Shown in pieces: positions 1 to 6,742 of a stretch of DNA of 38,657 nucleotides. The stretch lies in assembly GCA_038210275.1 (NCBI GenBank), contig JBBQWV010000024.1, positions 1 through 38,657 on the forward strand, in the 5' to 3' direction. How positions within the stretch are numbered: the stretch's first letter is position 1; every line of letters begins with the position of its first letter. The position numbers and the translations under genes were made by a program. The stretch comes from PALSA-1296 sp038210275. Lineage in GTDB: Bacteria > Bacteroidota > Ignavibacteria > Palsa-1295. Below the pieces are notes generated by a model. That model was given only the letters and a program-made list of their open reading frames with translations, did not search any database and was not told where the DNA came from.

Positions 1-141
1 AACAAGATCGTCAGCGTAGTTGGTTTAGGTACAAGCGACGATGCTGTGCATGAACCGGAGAATGCGTCGGCTGCAGACCTCGAAGCGGCTCGAATTCTCA
101 ATAGAAGAATCGCTGTCAAAGTTGTCGAGGGATGTAAGTAA
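1..141 (+). CDS. C-terminal end of an OmpA-like protein (partial)
   Basis: Frame 1 is open from the first base to a TAA at 139-141 and gives the last 46 residues of a protein whose start lies outside the window. It reads like the end of an OmpA-type peptidoglycan-binding domain: a VVGLGTSDD stretch, then an acidic and Ala-rich helix, then AARILNRRIAVKV, matching the usual 'A..NRRv.v.v' ending of that domain. Such proteins tether the outer membrane to peptidoglycan. A strong terminator follows 25 bases after the stop. With so little sequence the family call is tentative. Confidence 0.5.
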   Translation, partial: NKIVSVVGLGTSDDAVHEPENASAADLEAARILNRRIAVKVVEGCK

Positions 142-164
142 AGCGTTTGTAAAACAATCATGAC

Positions 165-195
165 AAAAGCCCTGCCCAAGGGTGGGGCTTTTTTC
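165..195 (+). terminator. Rho-independent terminator of the upstream OmpA-like gene
   Basis: An 11-bp stem (AAGCCCTGCCC at 167-177 with GGGTGGGGCTT at 180-190, two G-T pairs) with a 2-nt gap in the perfect pairing is followed by a T-run. It ends transcription of the gene finishing at 141. It also argues against an ATG at 160 as the start of the sigma factor, since that start would lie inside the terminator. Confidence 0.85.
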
Positions 196-227
196 TTATC
201 AACGCAGTTAAAAATTCTATTTCCAAA

Positions 228-235
228 TATTTTTG
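228..235 (+). promoter_or_regulatory. Bacteroidota-type -7 element before the sigma factor gene
   Basis: TATTTTTG fits the TAnnTTTG pattern of the Bacteroidota housekeeping promoter. It ends 5 nt before the ATG at 241, so the mRNA would have almost no leader. I see no clear TTG at the expected -33 spacing, so this rests on one element only. Confidence 0.4.
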
Positions 236-240
236 ATTTG

Positions 241-912
241 ATGACAATGCCACAAGGAGCAAATATTCAGAGATATTCCCACCAAGCCGATGCTCCTGTC
301 GCAGGCGGTGAAATCGGCTCGTTAAGAAAAATTCGTACGGATAAATATACTTCGAATCAGGAAGACTTACAACTTCTTGCTCGTATCGCGCATCGAGATC
401 AGAAATCATTGGCAATCCTCTATGATAAATACGCCAGACTGATCTATTCACTGACGATGAGGATCGTCCGCAGCGAGGATGAAGCCCGTGAACTCCAGCA
501 AGATGTCTTTTTGCAAGTATGGAACAAAGCAGGGTTATTTGATAACGAACGCGGTACATTCGTTACCTGGCTTGTTACGCTTGCGCACAATAAATCTATC
601 AACACGCTTCGCTCAAAACGATATAAAAAAACGGCATTAGAAGCGAAACAGGATATTTCTGAGATAGCAAATGAGGCGACGACAAGTCATCAGACGCCAC
701 TCAGTGATGTCATGGAAACTGATGAGCGACATCAGATGATGCAGGCGCTCCTACAACTACCGGAAATGCAGCGCAAAGCGATCTATATGTCCTATTATGA
801 AGGATACTCCCAATCGGAGATCGCCGAAATCCTCTGTGAACCATTAGGGACTATTAAGACGCGTATGCGTAAAGGGATGATGAAGTTAGTTGGGATAGTG
901 GGCAACGCATAA
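241..912 (+). CDS. ECF-type RNA polymerase sigma factor
   Basis: A 223-residue sigma-70 family protein of the extracytoplasmic function group, which directs RNA polymerase core to a dedicated promoter set. The region 2 domain lies at about residues 55-127 (YDKYARLIYSLTMRIV, then DARE-type ELQQDVFLQVW, then TWLVTLAHNKSINTLR). The region 4 domain is at about 165-218 (LPEMQRKAIYMSYYEGYSQ, with the helix-turn-helix SEIAEILCEPLGTIKTRM). The first roughly 40 residues are a polar extension with no recognised domain. I chose the ATG at 241 because the frame upstream runs through a terminator; ATG 247 is possible. Its region layout resembles SigK/RpoE-like factors, which are usually paired with a membrane anti-sigma gene. 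None follows here: the next gene is on the other strand. Its signal and targets are unknown. Confidence 0.92.
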   Translation: MTMPQGANIQRYSHQADAPVAGGEIGSLRKIRTDKYTSNQEDLQLLARIAHRDQKSLAILYDKYARLIYSLTMRIVRSEDEARELQQDVFLQVWNKAGLFDNERGTFVTWLVTLAHNKSINTLRSKRYKKTALEAKQDISEIANEATTSHQTPLSDVMETDERHQMMQALLQLPEMQRKAIYMSYYEGYSQSEIAEILCEPLGTIKTRMRKGMMKLVGIVGNA

Positions 913-987
913 GCTTTGGCTTGTAGCACGTTATATTTTCACAAACCCCACCGCTCCCCGTCCCAGTCGCGCAAAGTATTGCCATCG

Positions 988-1533
988 CTACCATAAATAA
1001 GCAATACCTAATTTTATACCTCTACGATATGAAAATGCTGAATTTAAAAGTAGGTGGTCTATTATTTCATATCGTATATCAAGTCCAAGATCAAGCCATG
1101 TGATGTCGTACGTTCGCTCTTGATAGTGACTTGAGTCACCCTGTGCAACTGAAACGTAATGAGAAAAAGACTGTGAACTCAAAAGGATTACCGGTCCAAT
1201 CCAAAGTTTTTTATTTATTATAATTCCAGTAGATATACCATAATATTGCACTAAACTTATAGGGCGTGGCGTAAGTACACGATATAGTGAAGGGAAAACA
1301 TATACTGGCTCCCTATAACCATAATCATAATTGCCATATTCTGCATCGACATAAAATATATCATATTTTATGCCTAATTCCAAACCCCATCCAGCCTTAG
1401 AAATACCAAGTAAATTTGCGCTGCCACCAATAAAAGGCTTTCTAGTTGAATCCTGTGCAAGGGCGTTGTCGATCAATCCGAGCATCGCAAGAATAACAAC
1501 AATATGCAGACACCATACTTTGAAATTTTTCAT
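988..1533 (-). CDS. Small exported protein, probable outer-membrane barrel
   Basis: A 181-residue protein I do not recognise. From the chosen start it has a clear Sec signal peptide (MKNFKVWCLHIVVILAMLG, then LIDNALAQ with a cleavage site after ALA-Q at about residue 26). The mature part alternates hydrophobic and polar residues, is rich in Tyr, Gly and Ile, and ends with a Trp (LGIAYLW), as many outer-membrane beta-barrels end with an aromatic residue. An in-frame GTG or ATG 39 bases upstream (1572) would put 13 polar residues before the signal peptide, so 1533 is preferred. It stands alone, convergent with the sigma factor gene. Function unknown. Confidence 0.7.
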   Translation of the reverse strand: MKNFKVWCLHIVVILAMLGLIDNALAQDSTRKPFIGGSANLLGISKAGWGLELGIKYDIFYVDAEYGNYDYGYREPVYVFPSLYRVLTPRPISLVQYYGISTGIIINKKLWIGPVILLSSQSFSHYVSVAQGDSSHYQERTYDITWLDLGLDIRYEIIDHLLLNSAFSYRRGIKLGIAYLW

Positions 1534-1572
1534 ACTAGTCTGATTTTCTGTACAATGAGAACGCAACTGCAA

Positions 1573-2280
1573 CTGAAAAATTGCAGGGGAATTTAAGAGA
1601 GAAAAATACGACTAAGGTTTCGATGATAATAAATTTCGATAGGCACCTTGACAAACGAGTTTTTATTTCGTATATTAGGTAGGAGGATGATAGGCACCAT
1701 GCGTGGAAAGGATGAAGGTAGAAGGTCGCAGATTCGCTTCGTGAGATGAAGGATGAAAATCGGAAATTAAAAATTGGGTGAGGGGCAGAATTGCGAAATG
1801 TGTATAGTGATATTTATGAATTATAAGGAGTTACCGTCGCTCACCCGCCGTTTTTGCAGAAAGAATGAAGGCTGTAAAGAGAATTGGCGTAGTGTGTATG
1901 GGCGTATGGAATTCTGTTAAAGAACGGCTAAAACCTAATGACTAATAACTAACGACTACGTTGTGTGCAGAGCGATGTTGTTGAATTATTAAGGGGTTAC
2001 AGGGGATCTTTTTATTATGTAAAGTGTGGGTATGGTGAAGCGAACATTATGTGCTGAACCAGAAAAGATGAAGTAGTAAAGGTAAACTATGAAAAATGTC
2101 CTTCCAAAAGACGGGCTTTATTTATTTGTCGGATTCTTTTTGGGAAACATTCGTAACCGAATAAATTTCAACAGAATCAGTTGATTATAATCCCTATAAT
2201 AAATTTCGTTAAATAATTGGGAACGAGCATCCTCAGTAGGGAGTTTTCATTCGCGCTGATAAAAGCGGAAGCATCACGTA
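1573..2280. other. Long gene-free region with degenerate short repeats
   Basis: No convincing gene is seen. The sequence holds a near-canonical TTGACA (1648-1653), 17 bases, TATATT (1671-1676) on the + strand, but no good reading frame follows; the longest small frame after it, from 1687, has only about 20 codons. The 13-mer ATAATAAATTTCG occurs at 1626-1638 and again at 2196-2208. A degenerate heptamer series (CTAATGA, CTAATAA, CTAACGA, CTACG) runs at 1935-1960, and 1700-1790 is made of near-repeats of GGATGAAGG and AAATTAAAAATTGG. It looks like eroded non-coding sequence. Confidence 0.55.
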
Positions 2281-2369
2281 GGAGAGGTGGCCGAGTGGCT
2301 GAAGGCAACGGTTTGCTAAACCGTCATAGTGTGTAAACGCTATCGGGGGTTCGAATCCCCCCCTCTCCG
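2281..2369 (+). tRNA. tRNA-Ser (anticodon GCT)
   Basis: An 89-nt cloverleaf with a long variable arm, as expected for serine. The acceptor stem pairs GGAGAGG (2281-2287) with CCTCTCC (2362-2368), and the discriminator base is G2369. The anticodon stem ACGGT/ACCGT (2308-2312 and 2320-2324) closes the loop TTGCTAA, giving anticodon GCT at 2315-2317 for AGC and AGT codons. The variable arm pairs ATAG with CTAT. The T-loop is TTCGAAT. The CCA end is not fully encoded (CA follows), so it is added after transcription. Confidence 0.96.
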
Positions 2370-2418
2370 CAATTCCAAGTCGAAGATTCGCCGTACCGAC
2401 TTACAGCAATTACCCACT

Positions 2419-2982
2419 ATGAACATCATCTTCCGCGAAACCTACTGGGGAGCGCTCATTATCCTTGCCGGAGTGCTGCTGATTATCCGTAATGTATTTA
2501 AGATCGATCTGCCCGTTATGGGCATTATCTTTCCGATCTTTATTATCACGATTGGCATCTCACTGCTTTCGGGTTTCCGAAATAGTAATGCCGGTGAGCG
2601 GCATGGAAAAGACGTGATATTCAGTGACGGGCAGTTTGAAACTGCTAATTCGGATGAGCGCTACAGCGTCGTTTTCGGAAAAGGCTCCTACGATCTGCGA
2701 AACCTCAAACCCACCGACAAAGATATTCATGTGGATGTCAACTGCGCTTTCGGAGGGGTAGAGATATTGATTAATCCAGCCGTGCCCATGAAGATCAAGG
2801 TTGCCAGTGCATTCGGCGGCGGGCAGATGCCCGATGGGCATACTGTTGCATTCGGTGAACGAATTTATCGGACTCCTGCATACCGCGAAGGTTTGCCATG
2901 CGTGAATGTTAAAGCAAATGTGGCTTTTGGCGGAGTAGAGATCCGCGAGTTAAAGGATTCTACTGCTTCTTCAACCTTCTAA
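2419..2982 (+). CDS. LiaF-like membrane protein (DUF5668 plus LiaF C-terminal domain)
   Basis: A 187-residue protein with two membrane segments (about residues 10-27 and 33-51) of the LiaI/LiaF-like type, followed by an extramembrane beta-rich domain. That domain carries two copies of the typical AFGGVEI motif (about residues 110-116 and again near the C-terminus) and an AFGGG in between, the pattern of the LiaF C-terminal family. LiaF proteins in Firmicutes are membrane regulators of the LiaRS envelope-stress system; in Bacteroidota the role of this family is not established. No LiaRS-like kinase is adjacent. The frame extends upstream into the tRNA-Ser, so the start is set at the ATG at 2419 just before the first membrane segment. 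It is followed after 14 bases by a second LiaI-like gene. Confidence 0.85.
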   Translation: MNIIFRETYWGALIILAGVLLIIRNVFKIDLPVMGIIFPIFIITIGISLLSGFRNSNAGERHGKDVIFSDGQFETANSDERYSVVFGKGSYDLRNLKPTDKDIHVDVNCAFGGVEILINPAVPMKIKVASAFGGGQMPDGHTVAFGERIYRTPAYREGLPCVNVKANVAFGGVEIRELKDSTASSTF

Positions 2983-2996
2983 AGTAAGGAAAAACC

Positions 2997-3182
2997 ATGC
3001 ATAAATTCTCTTTTTTCGGCATTTTCCTTGTAGTCGTGGGGGGATTTCTCCTCTTGCGAAACGTCCTCGATCTTGATATTCCTTTCTGGGATTTTGTCTT
3101 CCCGCTGCTTTTGATTCTCTGGGGAGCAAGTATGCTGATTAATAATATCTCCAAATCGACCAGGATTAAGAAGGTTTCTTAA
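2997..3182 (+). CDS. Small LiaI-like membrane protein (DUF5668)
   Basis: A 61-residue protein made almost entirely of two membrane helices separated by a short polar turn (LRNVLDLDIPFWD). It is a paralogue of the N-terminal half of the preceding gene: both share the order membrane helix, LRNV or IRNV, (F/L)-D-L/I, P, second helix. AAGGA sits 6 bases before the ATG. The two genes very likely form an operon and may assemble into one membrane complex, but this is inferred from position and similarity only. Confidence 0.85.
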   Translation: MHKFSFFGIFLVVVGGFLLLRNVLDLDIPFWDFVFPLLLILWGASMLINNISKSTRIKKVS

Positions 3183-3325
3183 GGATTTCAGCGGTAATCC
3201 ATTTCTTTTGGCAATCCTCGTCGCAAGGATGTTCTGATCTTGGGCAGGGTTTCAACCAAGCTGCACCTAATTTTCCTTAAAATCCTTAGAATCCAGGTTG
3301 AGTTTTGGTTTTGTACAAAAAAATA

Positions 3326-3347
3326 GGGGCATTCTTGCGAATGCCCC
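3326..3347 (-). terminator. Terminator (- strand) after the broken small exported gene
   Basis: A perfect 9-bp stem (GGGGCATTC at 3326-3334 with GAATGCCCC at 3339-3347), loop TTGC. A run of A bases on the left side becomes a T-run on the - strand. It therefore ends - strand transcription coming from about 3563. The first stem half on the - strand overlaps the element CCCGTGGCAGGG (3345-3356), a motif that also occurs in two candidate small RNAs of this window. Confidence 0.85.
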
Positions 3348-3422
3348 TGCCACGGGATACAAGCTACTCAACTTGTGAGAAGAGTAGTTTCGGAAGGACC
3401 TTTATATCACTAAAAAAAAATC

Positions 3423-3563
3423 TTAAAGACCCTCTTGTTGGTCTGTTGCGACAATGATGCCAGTCTGCTATGCCTGAGAAATGCCATTCTGCAACTGAGC
3501 CGGTGTTACGTTACCAGCGCCAAAGATCATCTGAAGAGCGAAGATAAGTGCTGCAATTGTCAT
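3423..3563 (-). pseudogene. Third small-exported-family gene, short form interrupted by an in-frame TAG
   Basis: From an ATG at 3563, with AAGGA 8 bases upstream, the - strand frame gives 31 residues starting MTIAALIFALQMIFGAGN, then a TAG at 3470-3468, then QTGIIVATDQQEGL and a TAA at 3425-3423. The part after the TAG is the same tail that ends the intact family member at 5825-6169 (GIIIVATDQQEGL). Over the 11 residues IIVATDQQEGL the two genes differ at 8 codons, all synonymous, so the tail was under selection as peptide. A TAG from CAG (Gln) by one change is the simplest explanation of the break. The product would be only 46 residues: the middle domain of the other two copies is absent. 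Alternatives are a functional 31-residue peptide, readthrough, or a consensus error. Confidence 0.6.
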
Positions 3564-3887
3564 TGTCGTATTCCTTATGAAATGTGTTTTTTTGCGTTTC
3601 GAAATACGTTGTTGTATTTCGTAGTACAAAAATACCAGATCACAGGAACTAATATACGAACAGCTACTGCCTTTTTCTCACATAAAAATACAAGCAATCC
3701 TGCATTGTTTATGCATACCCACCCTATTTATACGAGATGATTTCTCTCAATGAACAACCTCTATCTCAATCTATTTGAATCAGTTATCAATAATTATGAC
3801 TAACAGATTAATATTTAAGCTTTCTAATGATTTATCACAATTTCAGGCAATTTTTCGTTAGAAATTCTTTCAAAACTTGCTAAAAAC
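3564..3887. other. Intergenic region with the promoter side of the broken small gene
   Basis: No gene is seen. A - strand -7 element, TATTTTTG (plus coordinates 3627-3634), lies about 60 bases upstream of the ATG at 3563 and could drive that gene; no good TTG is found at the -33 position. The rest is AT-rich with no clear repeat or hairpin apart from the T-run of the candidate RNA to the right. Confidence 0.4.
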
Positions 3888-4011
3888 GGCAAAAAAATTT
3901 GAAATCACTGCTCAGGCTCTCTGGTTTCATAAGGCAATACCCTGTCACGGGATTTGGAAAATGGTTTTTCTGCATTTTCCGGCGTTTTTTTCTGCCTGCT
4001 CAATGATTTCA
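3888..4011 (-). ncRNA. Candidate small RNA (about 120 nt) in front of the 516-residue protein gene
   Basis: On the - strand TTTG (4048-4045), 22 bases, and TATTTTTG (4022-4015) form a good Bacteroidota-type promoter with predicted start near 4011. The following RNA can fold with its ends paired: TGATTTC (4004-4010) with GAAATCA (3901-3907), then GCCTG (3994-3998) with CAGGC (3913-3917). Inside are a hairpin of 8 bp (3956-3963 with 3973-3980) and a small hairpin CCC-GTGACA-GGG (3940-3951). The outer stem is followed by a 7-base T-run, so it can end transcription. No good reading frame is present. The + strand reading would instead place it in the leader of the gene at 4193. A similar element lies at 29994-30153. 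Confidence 0.5.
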
Positions 4012-4192
4012 ATACAAAAATACACTCCCTGCCATCCGAATAATCAAACAGAAAAAATGTTATTATCACATGGTAGAATGTGCAACTTATTCTATAAAAT
4101 TTCCATTTACATTTACGATTAAGCATATAAACAACTGTTTCAGCGCCTATAACTTCAACGAACAAAAGAGTTAAATTGCTTTAAAATGCCTT

Positions 4193-5743
4193 ATGAAATA
4201 CTTACGTGAAATAGTCCAAATTGTCACAAAATTTCGAGAATCAAAAGTTGAAATTGTCGATGATACTACTACGATTAACTCCGAAGATAACGTTGCAAAG
4301 CTCTTTTTGGGAATAAAAAATGGGTCTATTACCACTGATCAGAAGGCGGCAGAGCTGATTTATGGAAGTACTTTTCTTGATACAAAATATACATCTCTTA
4401 AAAATCGGTTAAAAAAAGGGCTTTTGAATAGTATCTTCTTCCTTGATATAAGAACCCCAGAGTATGCAGAGCAAACTGTAGCATTCTATAAAGTAAATAG
4501 AGATACCTTTGTTGTTAAAGTGCTGGCGAGACTCGGAGCACGTAATAGCGCCATAAAGAAAGCTGAAAGTAGCCTAAAAAATTCTCAAAAATTTCACCTC
4601 ACGCCAAATACGATTGAATTTTTGCTAAGTCTAAGAAATTATAGCAGCACCTTTGGAAACGAAAAAGACTATGACCGATATGATGCTCTCTTAAAGACTG
4701 CACTAAAAACTTATGAAGCAGAATGTGTAGCTCAAGAATATAATGACCGACTGATACTTAAATTTGCTAAATCGTCTGCAGATCAACCGGAGATGAAAGG
4801 AATAGTAGAAGAATGGTGTAAGGAATTGGATGTCCTGAGAAGAAAATATGATTCATTTAACCTAAGTTACAACTACTTAAGATTGCAATCCCAGTCCTAT
4901 CAAATTTCTCAAGAATATAGATCATCAGTGAATATTTGTACTGAGGCTGAAGGATATCTTGCCGCAAACCCACATCTATCAAATCCCACCAGAGTGGGTG
5001 AATTCGCATTACAGAAATTAATATGTTACTTAAATTTAAGGGAATATGAAAATGGGAAGGAAGCTGCCTCAAAATGTGCATCCGCATATCCGGAAGGTTC
5101 AAATAATTGGTTCATCTTTATGGAGTTGCATGTATATTTACTGATGCACACTGAGCATTTTAAGGAAGCGGAATCTGTTTATAATGAAGTTACTCAACAT
5201 CCTCGCTATGTTTTTCAACCTGAGCATAAAAAGGAAAGCTGGCGATTACTTGAATTGTACTTGCGTTTTGCTTTGGGATCAGAATCAACAGACGCAACGC
5301 AAGAAGCGAAAACTCCGGCAATGTTCGATCTCAAGAAATTCTTGCGGGCTGTTCCATCATATACGGGAGATAAGCGAGGTTATAATGTAGCCATTCTTAT
5401 TTTGCAAATCCTATACCTCTTGGATAATAATGATTTCAGCAACATCATCAGCAGGATGGATGCATTGCGCACATACCGTACACGTTATTTACGAGTTAGC
5501 TCGAATAAGCAAAGTGCTCTATTTTTCAAAATGCTTCAAATAATGGAAACAAATTCTTTTTCTTATGAAATTACGAAGCAGAAAGCACAAAAATATTACG
5601 ATCGAATACTTAGCACAACGGCAGAATCATCTGAAATACAAGATGGGCCTCAAGTCCTTCCTTTCGATTGGCTTTGGAGGAAAATTCTTGAAATGCTGAA
5701 ACAGAAAGAGGAACAAGGAATAATTCAGAAGGTCATAAAATAG
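4193..5743 (+). CDS. Helical (TPR-like) protein of unknown function
   Basis: A 516-residue, soluble, mostly alpha-helical protein without signal peptide or membrane segment. Many helices follow the TPR pattern of alternating small and aromatic residues (for example EYRSSVNICTEAEGYLAANP, LREYENGKEAASKCASAYP and TEHFKEAESVYNEVTQHPRY at roughly residues 240-345), so a cytoplasmic TPR-type solenoid is likely. I see no helix-turn-helix, ATPase or enzyme motif. AT-rich codon use resembles the small genes around it more than the core genes to the right. It sits between the broken small exported gene (divergent) and an intact member (convergent, sharing its terminator). TPR proteins often bind peptides, and a link to the conserved tail of its neighbours is an attractive but untested idea. 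Confidence 0.75.
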   Translation: MKYLREIVQIVTKFRESKVEIVDDTTTINSEDNVAKLFLGIKNGSITTDQKAAELIYGSTFLDTKYTSLKNRLKKGLLNSIFFLDIRTPEYAEQTVAFYKVNRDTFVVKVLARLGARNSAIKKAESSLKNSQKFHLTPNTIEFLLSLRNYSSTFGNEKDYDRYDALLKTALKTYEAECVAQEYNDRLILKFAKSSADQPEMKGIVEEWCKELDVLRRKYDSFNLSYNYLRLQSQSYQISQEYRSSVNICTEAEGYLAANPHLSNPTRVGEFALQKLICYLNLREYENGKEAASKCASAYPEGSNNWFIFMELHVYLLMHTEHFKEAESVYNEVTQHPRYVFQPEHKKESWRLLELYLRFALGSESTDATQEAKTPAMFDLKKFLRAVPSYTGDKRGYNVAILILQILYLLDNNDFSNIISRMDALRTYRTRYLRVSSNKQSALFFKMLQIMETNSFSYEITKQKAQKYYDRILSTTAESSEIQDGPQVLPFDWLWRKILEMLKQKEEQGIIQKVIK

Positions 5744-5749
5744 AGAATT

Positions 5750-5775
5750 AAAAAGCCCTCATAGGAGGGCTTTTT
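5750..5775. terminator. Bidirectional terminator between convergent genes
   Basis: A perfect 11-bp stem (AAAAAGCCCTC at 5750-5760 with GAGGGCTTTTT at 5765-5775), loop ATAG. Either strand gives a GC-rich stem followed by a T-run. It serves both the TPR-like gene ending at 5743 and the small exported gene ending at 5825. Confidence 0.92.
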
Positions 5776-5824
5776 AATAACACACATCAAAAATTTTGAA
5801 TTTTTGAAATTACACCTTGAAGTT

Positions 5825-6169
5825 TTAAAGTCCTTCCTGCTGATCGGTAGCGACAATAATAATCCCGTCAACGGACACATTTACTTTTTTTCCGTTAGAA
5901 AGAGTTACTGTGCTTCTGCTGCCTTGTGCTGTGCTTTGCCCGTTGACGATTGCCCAGGTAATTCCGGTGCTGATATTCACATTGAATTGACCCGGTCCCG
6001 GTACGTTTACGTACACCGGTGCGCCAGATGACTGAAGAAGCGTTACAGTGCCGAGGCATTGCGTAGAATTATTCTGTATTGAAGCAGTAAATTCTGATTT
6101 CGCGATTACAGCAGTCGCTAAGGCGACGATGACGAGCGCGACGATGGAAATAGATCTGATATTTTTCAT
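5825..6169 (-). CDS. Small exported protein with conserved IIVATDQQE tail
   Basis: A 114-residue protein of a family I do not recognise. A Sec signal peptide covers residues 1-23 (MKNIRSISIVALVIVALATA, then VIA-K). The mature part of about 90 residues looks like a small beta-domain: LGTVTLLQSSG, VNVPGPGQFNVNI, AIVNGQS, SNGKKVNVSVDG. It ends in GIIIVATDQQEGL. The copy at 6743-7096 aligns with it along its whole length (LG-x-VT, NIPG-x-G-x-Y, NGQ, GK-x-V-x-VS, IIVAT-x-QQE), and the broken copy at 3423-3563 shares the tail. A -7 element (TATATTTG) lies about 245 bases upstream, giving a long structured leader. The tail could be a sorting, processing or signalling element; no experimental family is known to me. 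Confidence 0.75.
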   Translation of the reverse strand: MKNIRSISIVALVIVALATAVIAKSEFTASIQNNSTQCLGTVTLLQSSGAPVYVNVPGPGQFNVNISTGITWAIVNGQSTAQGSRSTVTLSNGKKVNVSVDGIIIVATDQQEGL

Positions 6170-6423
6170 GTTTATATTCTTTATTATTTAAGTATTTTTC
6201 TTTAATTATGATCGCAACGAATCCCTCAGTTTTCCGCAGCTTAGGTTGCATCACCGGAAGCCCCCGTGGCGTGGCTCCTGTGATTCGGAATTCCCGCTGA
6301 ATCCGTTGCTCTCGACAAAATAGATGACTTGTTTGTTCGGCTTTTCCCGGAAGACGTTAGAAAGCAAATGAATCTGCTTTCTTGGGCAAAGATCTTCCGG
6401 TTAAAACTCCACGTACAAATATA
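6170..6423 (-). promoter_or_regulatory. Promoter element and long structured leader of the small exported gene
   Basis: On the - strand TATATTTG (plus 6416-6423) is a perfect -7 match, predicting a start near 6412 and a leader of about 240 nt before the ATG at 6169. The leader can form a nested hairpin: CCGGAAGA with TCTTCCGG (6393-6400 and 6347-6354) outside, AGAAAGCA with TGCTTTCT (6375-6382 and 6359-6366) inside. Two more adjacent hairpins follow (GATTC/GAATC at about 6280-6303 and GGAGCC/GGCTTCC at about 6256-6278). I compared it by eye with c-di-GMP, fluoride and cobalamin riboswitch patterns and found no convincing match. There is no clear -33 TTG. Confidence 0.45.
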
Positions 6424-6469
6424 CGCGAGGATAGCAAAAAAAGTAATAGCTCAGTTGCGAATAATCATG

Positions 6470-6684
6470 CTACAAGTAAGAAGGGGATGAACTTGAGTGT
6501 AAAAAGGATACGCTCAAATAAGAAGTGAAATATTTGGAGTGCGAAGAAAAGCCGAGAACGCAGAAAGAAAAATAAAAAGATAAAAGTAAGAAGCGAGAGC
6601 TATGGAGTATAGGACTAAAAATAAAGCGAAAACGAAGTAAAAAAAATAAGAAGTAAGATGTAAAGGGTTTGGAGTATTAAAAAG
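6470..6684. other. Purine-rich non-coding tract
   Basis: About 200 bases in which the + strand is strongly biased to A and G; the line 6541-6600 has 50 purines in 60 bases and 6601-6660 has 47. It is built of near-repeats of AAGTAAGAAG, GGAGTAT and AAAAGATAAA. No reading frame or stem stands out. It lies between the terminator of the gene at 6743 and the promoter of the gene at 6169. Confidence 0.6.
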
Positions 6685-6710
6685 ATAAAGCCCTCACTTG
6701 AGGGCTTTAT
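6685..6710 (-). terminator. Terminator of the second small exported gene
   Basis: A perfect 11-bp stem (ATAAAGCCCTC at 6685-6695 with GAGGGCTTTAT at 6700-6710), loop ACTT, followed on the - strand by CTTTTTAA. The core GCCCTC/GAGGGC is the same as in the terminator at 5750-5775, which fits duplication of a gene-plus-terminator unit. Confidence 0.88.
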
Positions 6711-6742
6711 TAATTCGGAATAATTAGTCTCTGTTATCAGAA

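Noticed and set aside
1648..1676. TTGACA-N17-TATATT as a functional promoter
   Set aside because: The match is good, but no gene follows for 600 bases except the tRNA, and the organism's promoters here follow a different pattern.
2329..2418. Extended start of the LiaF-like gene inside the tRNA-Ser
   Set aside because: The extra 30 residues are encoded by the tRNA and have no domain; the first membrane helix starts right after the ATG at 2419.
4193..5743. Classic RRNPP-type peptide-sensing regulator
   Set aside because: No N-terminal helix-turn-helix is visible, so it cannot be called a DNA-binding pheromone receptor from sequence.
6240..6310. Known riboswitch (c-di-GMP, fluoride, cobalamin) in the leader
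   Set aside because: Some short stretches look similar, but the conserved cores of these classes could not be placed.
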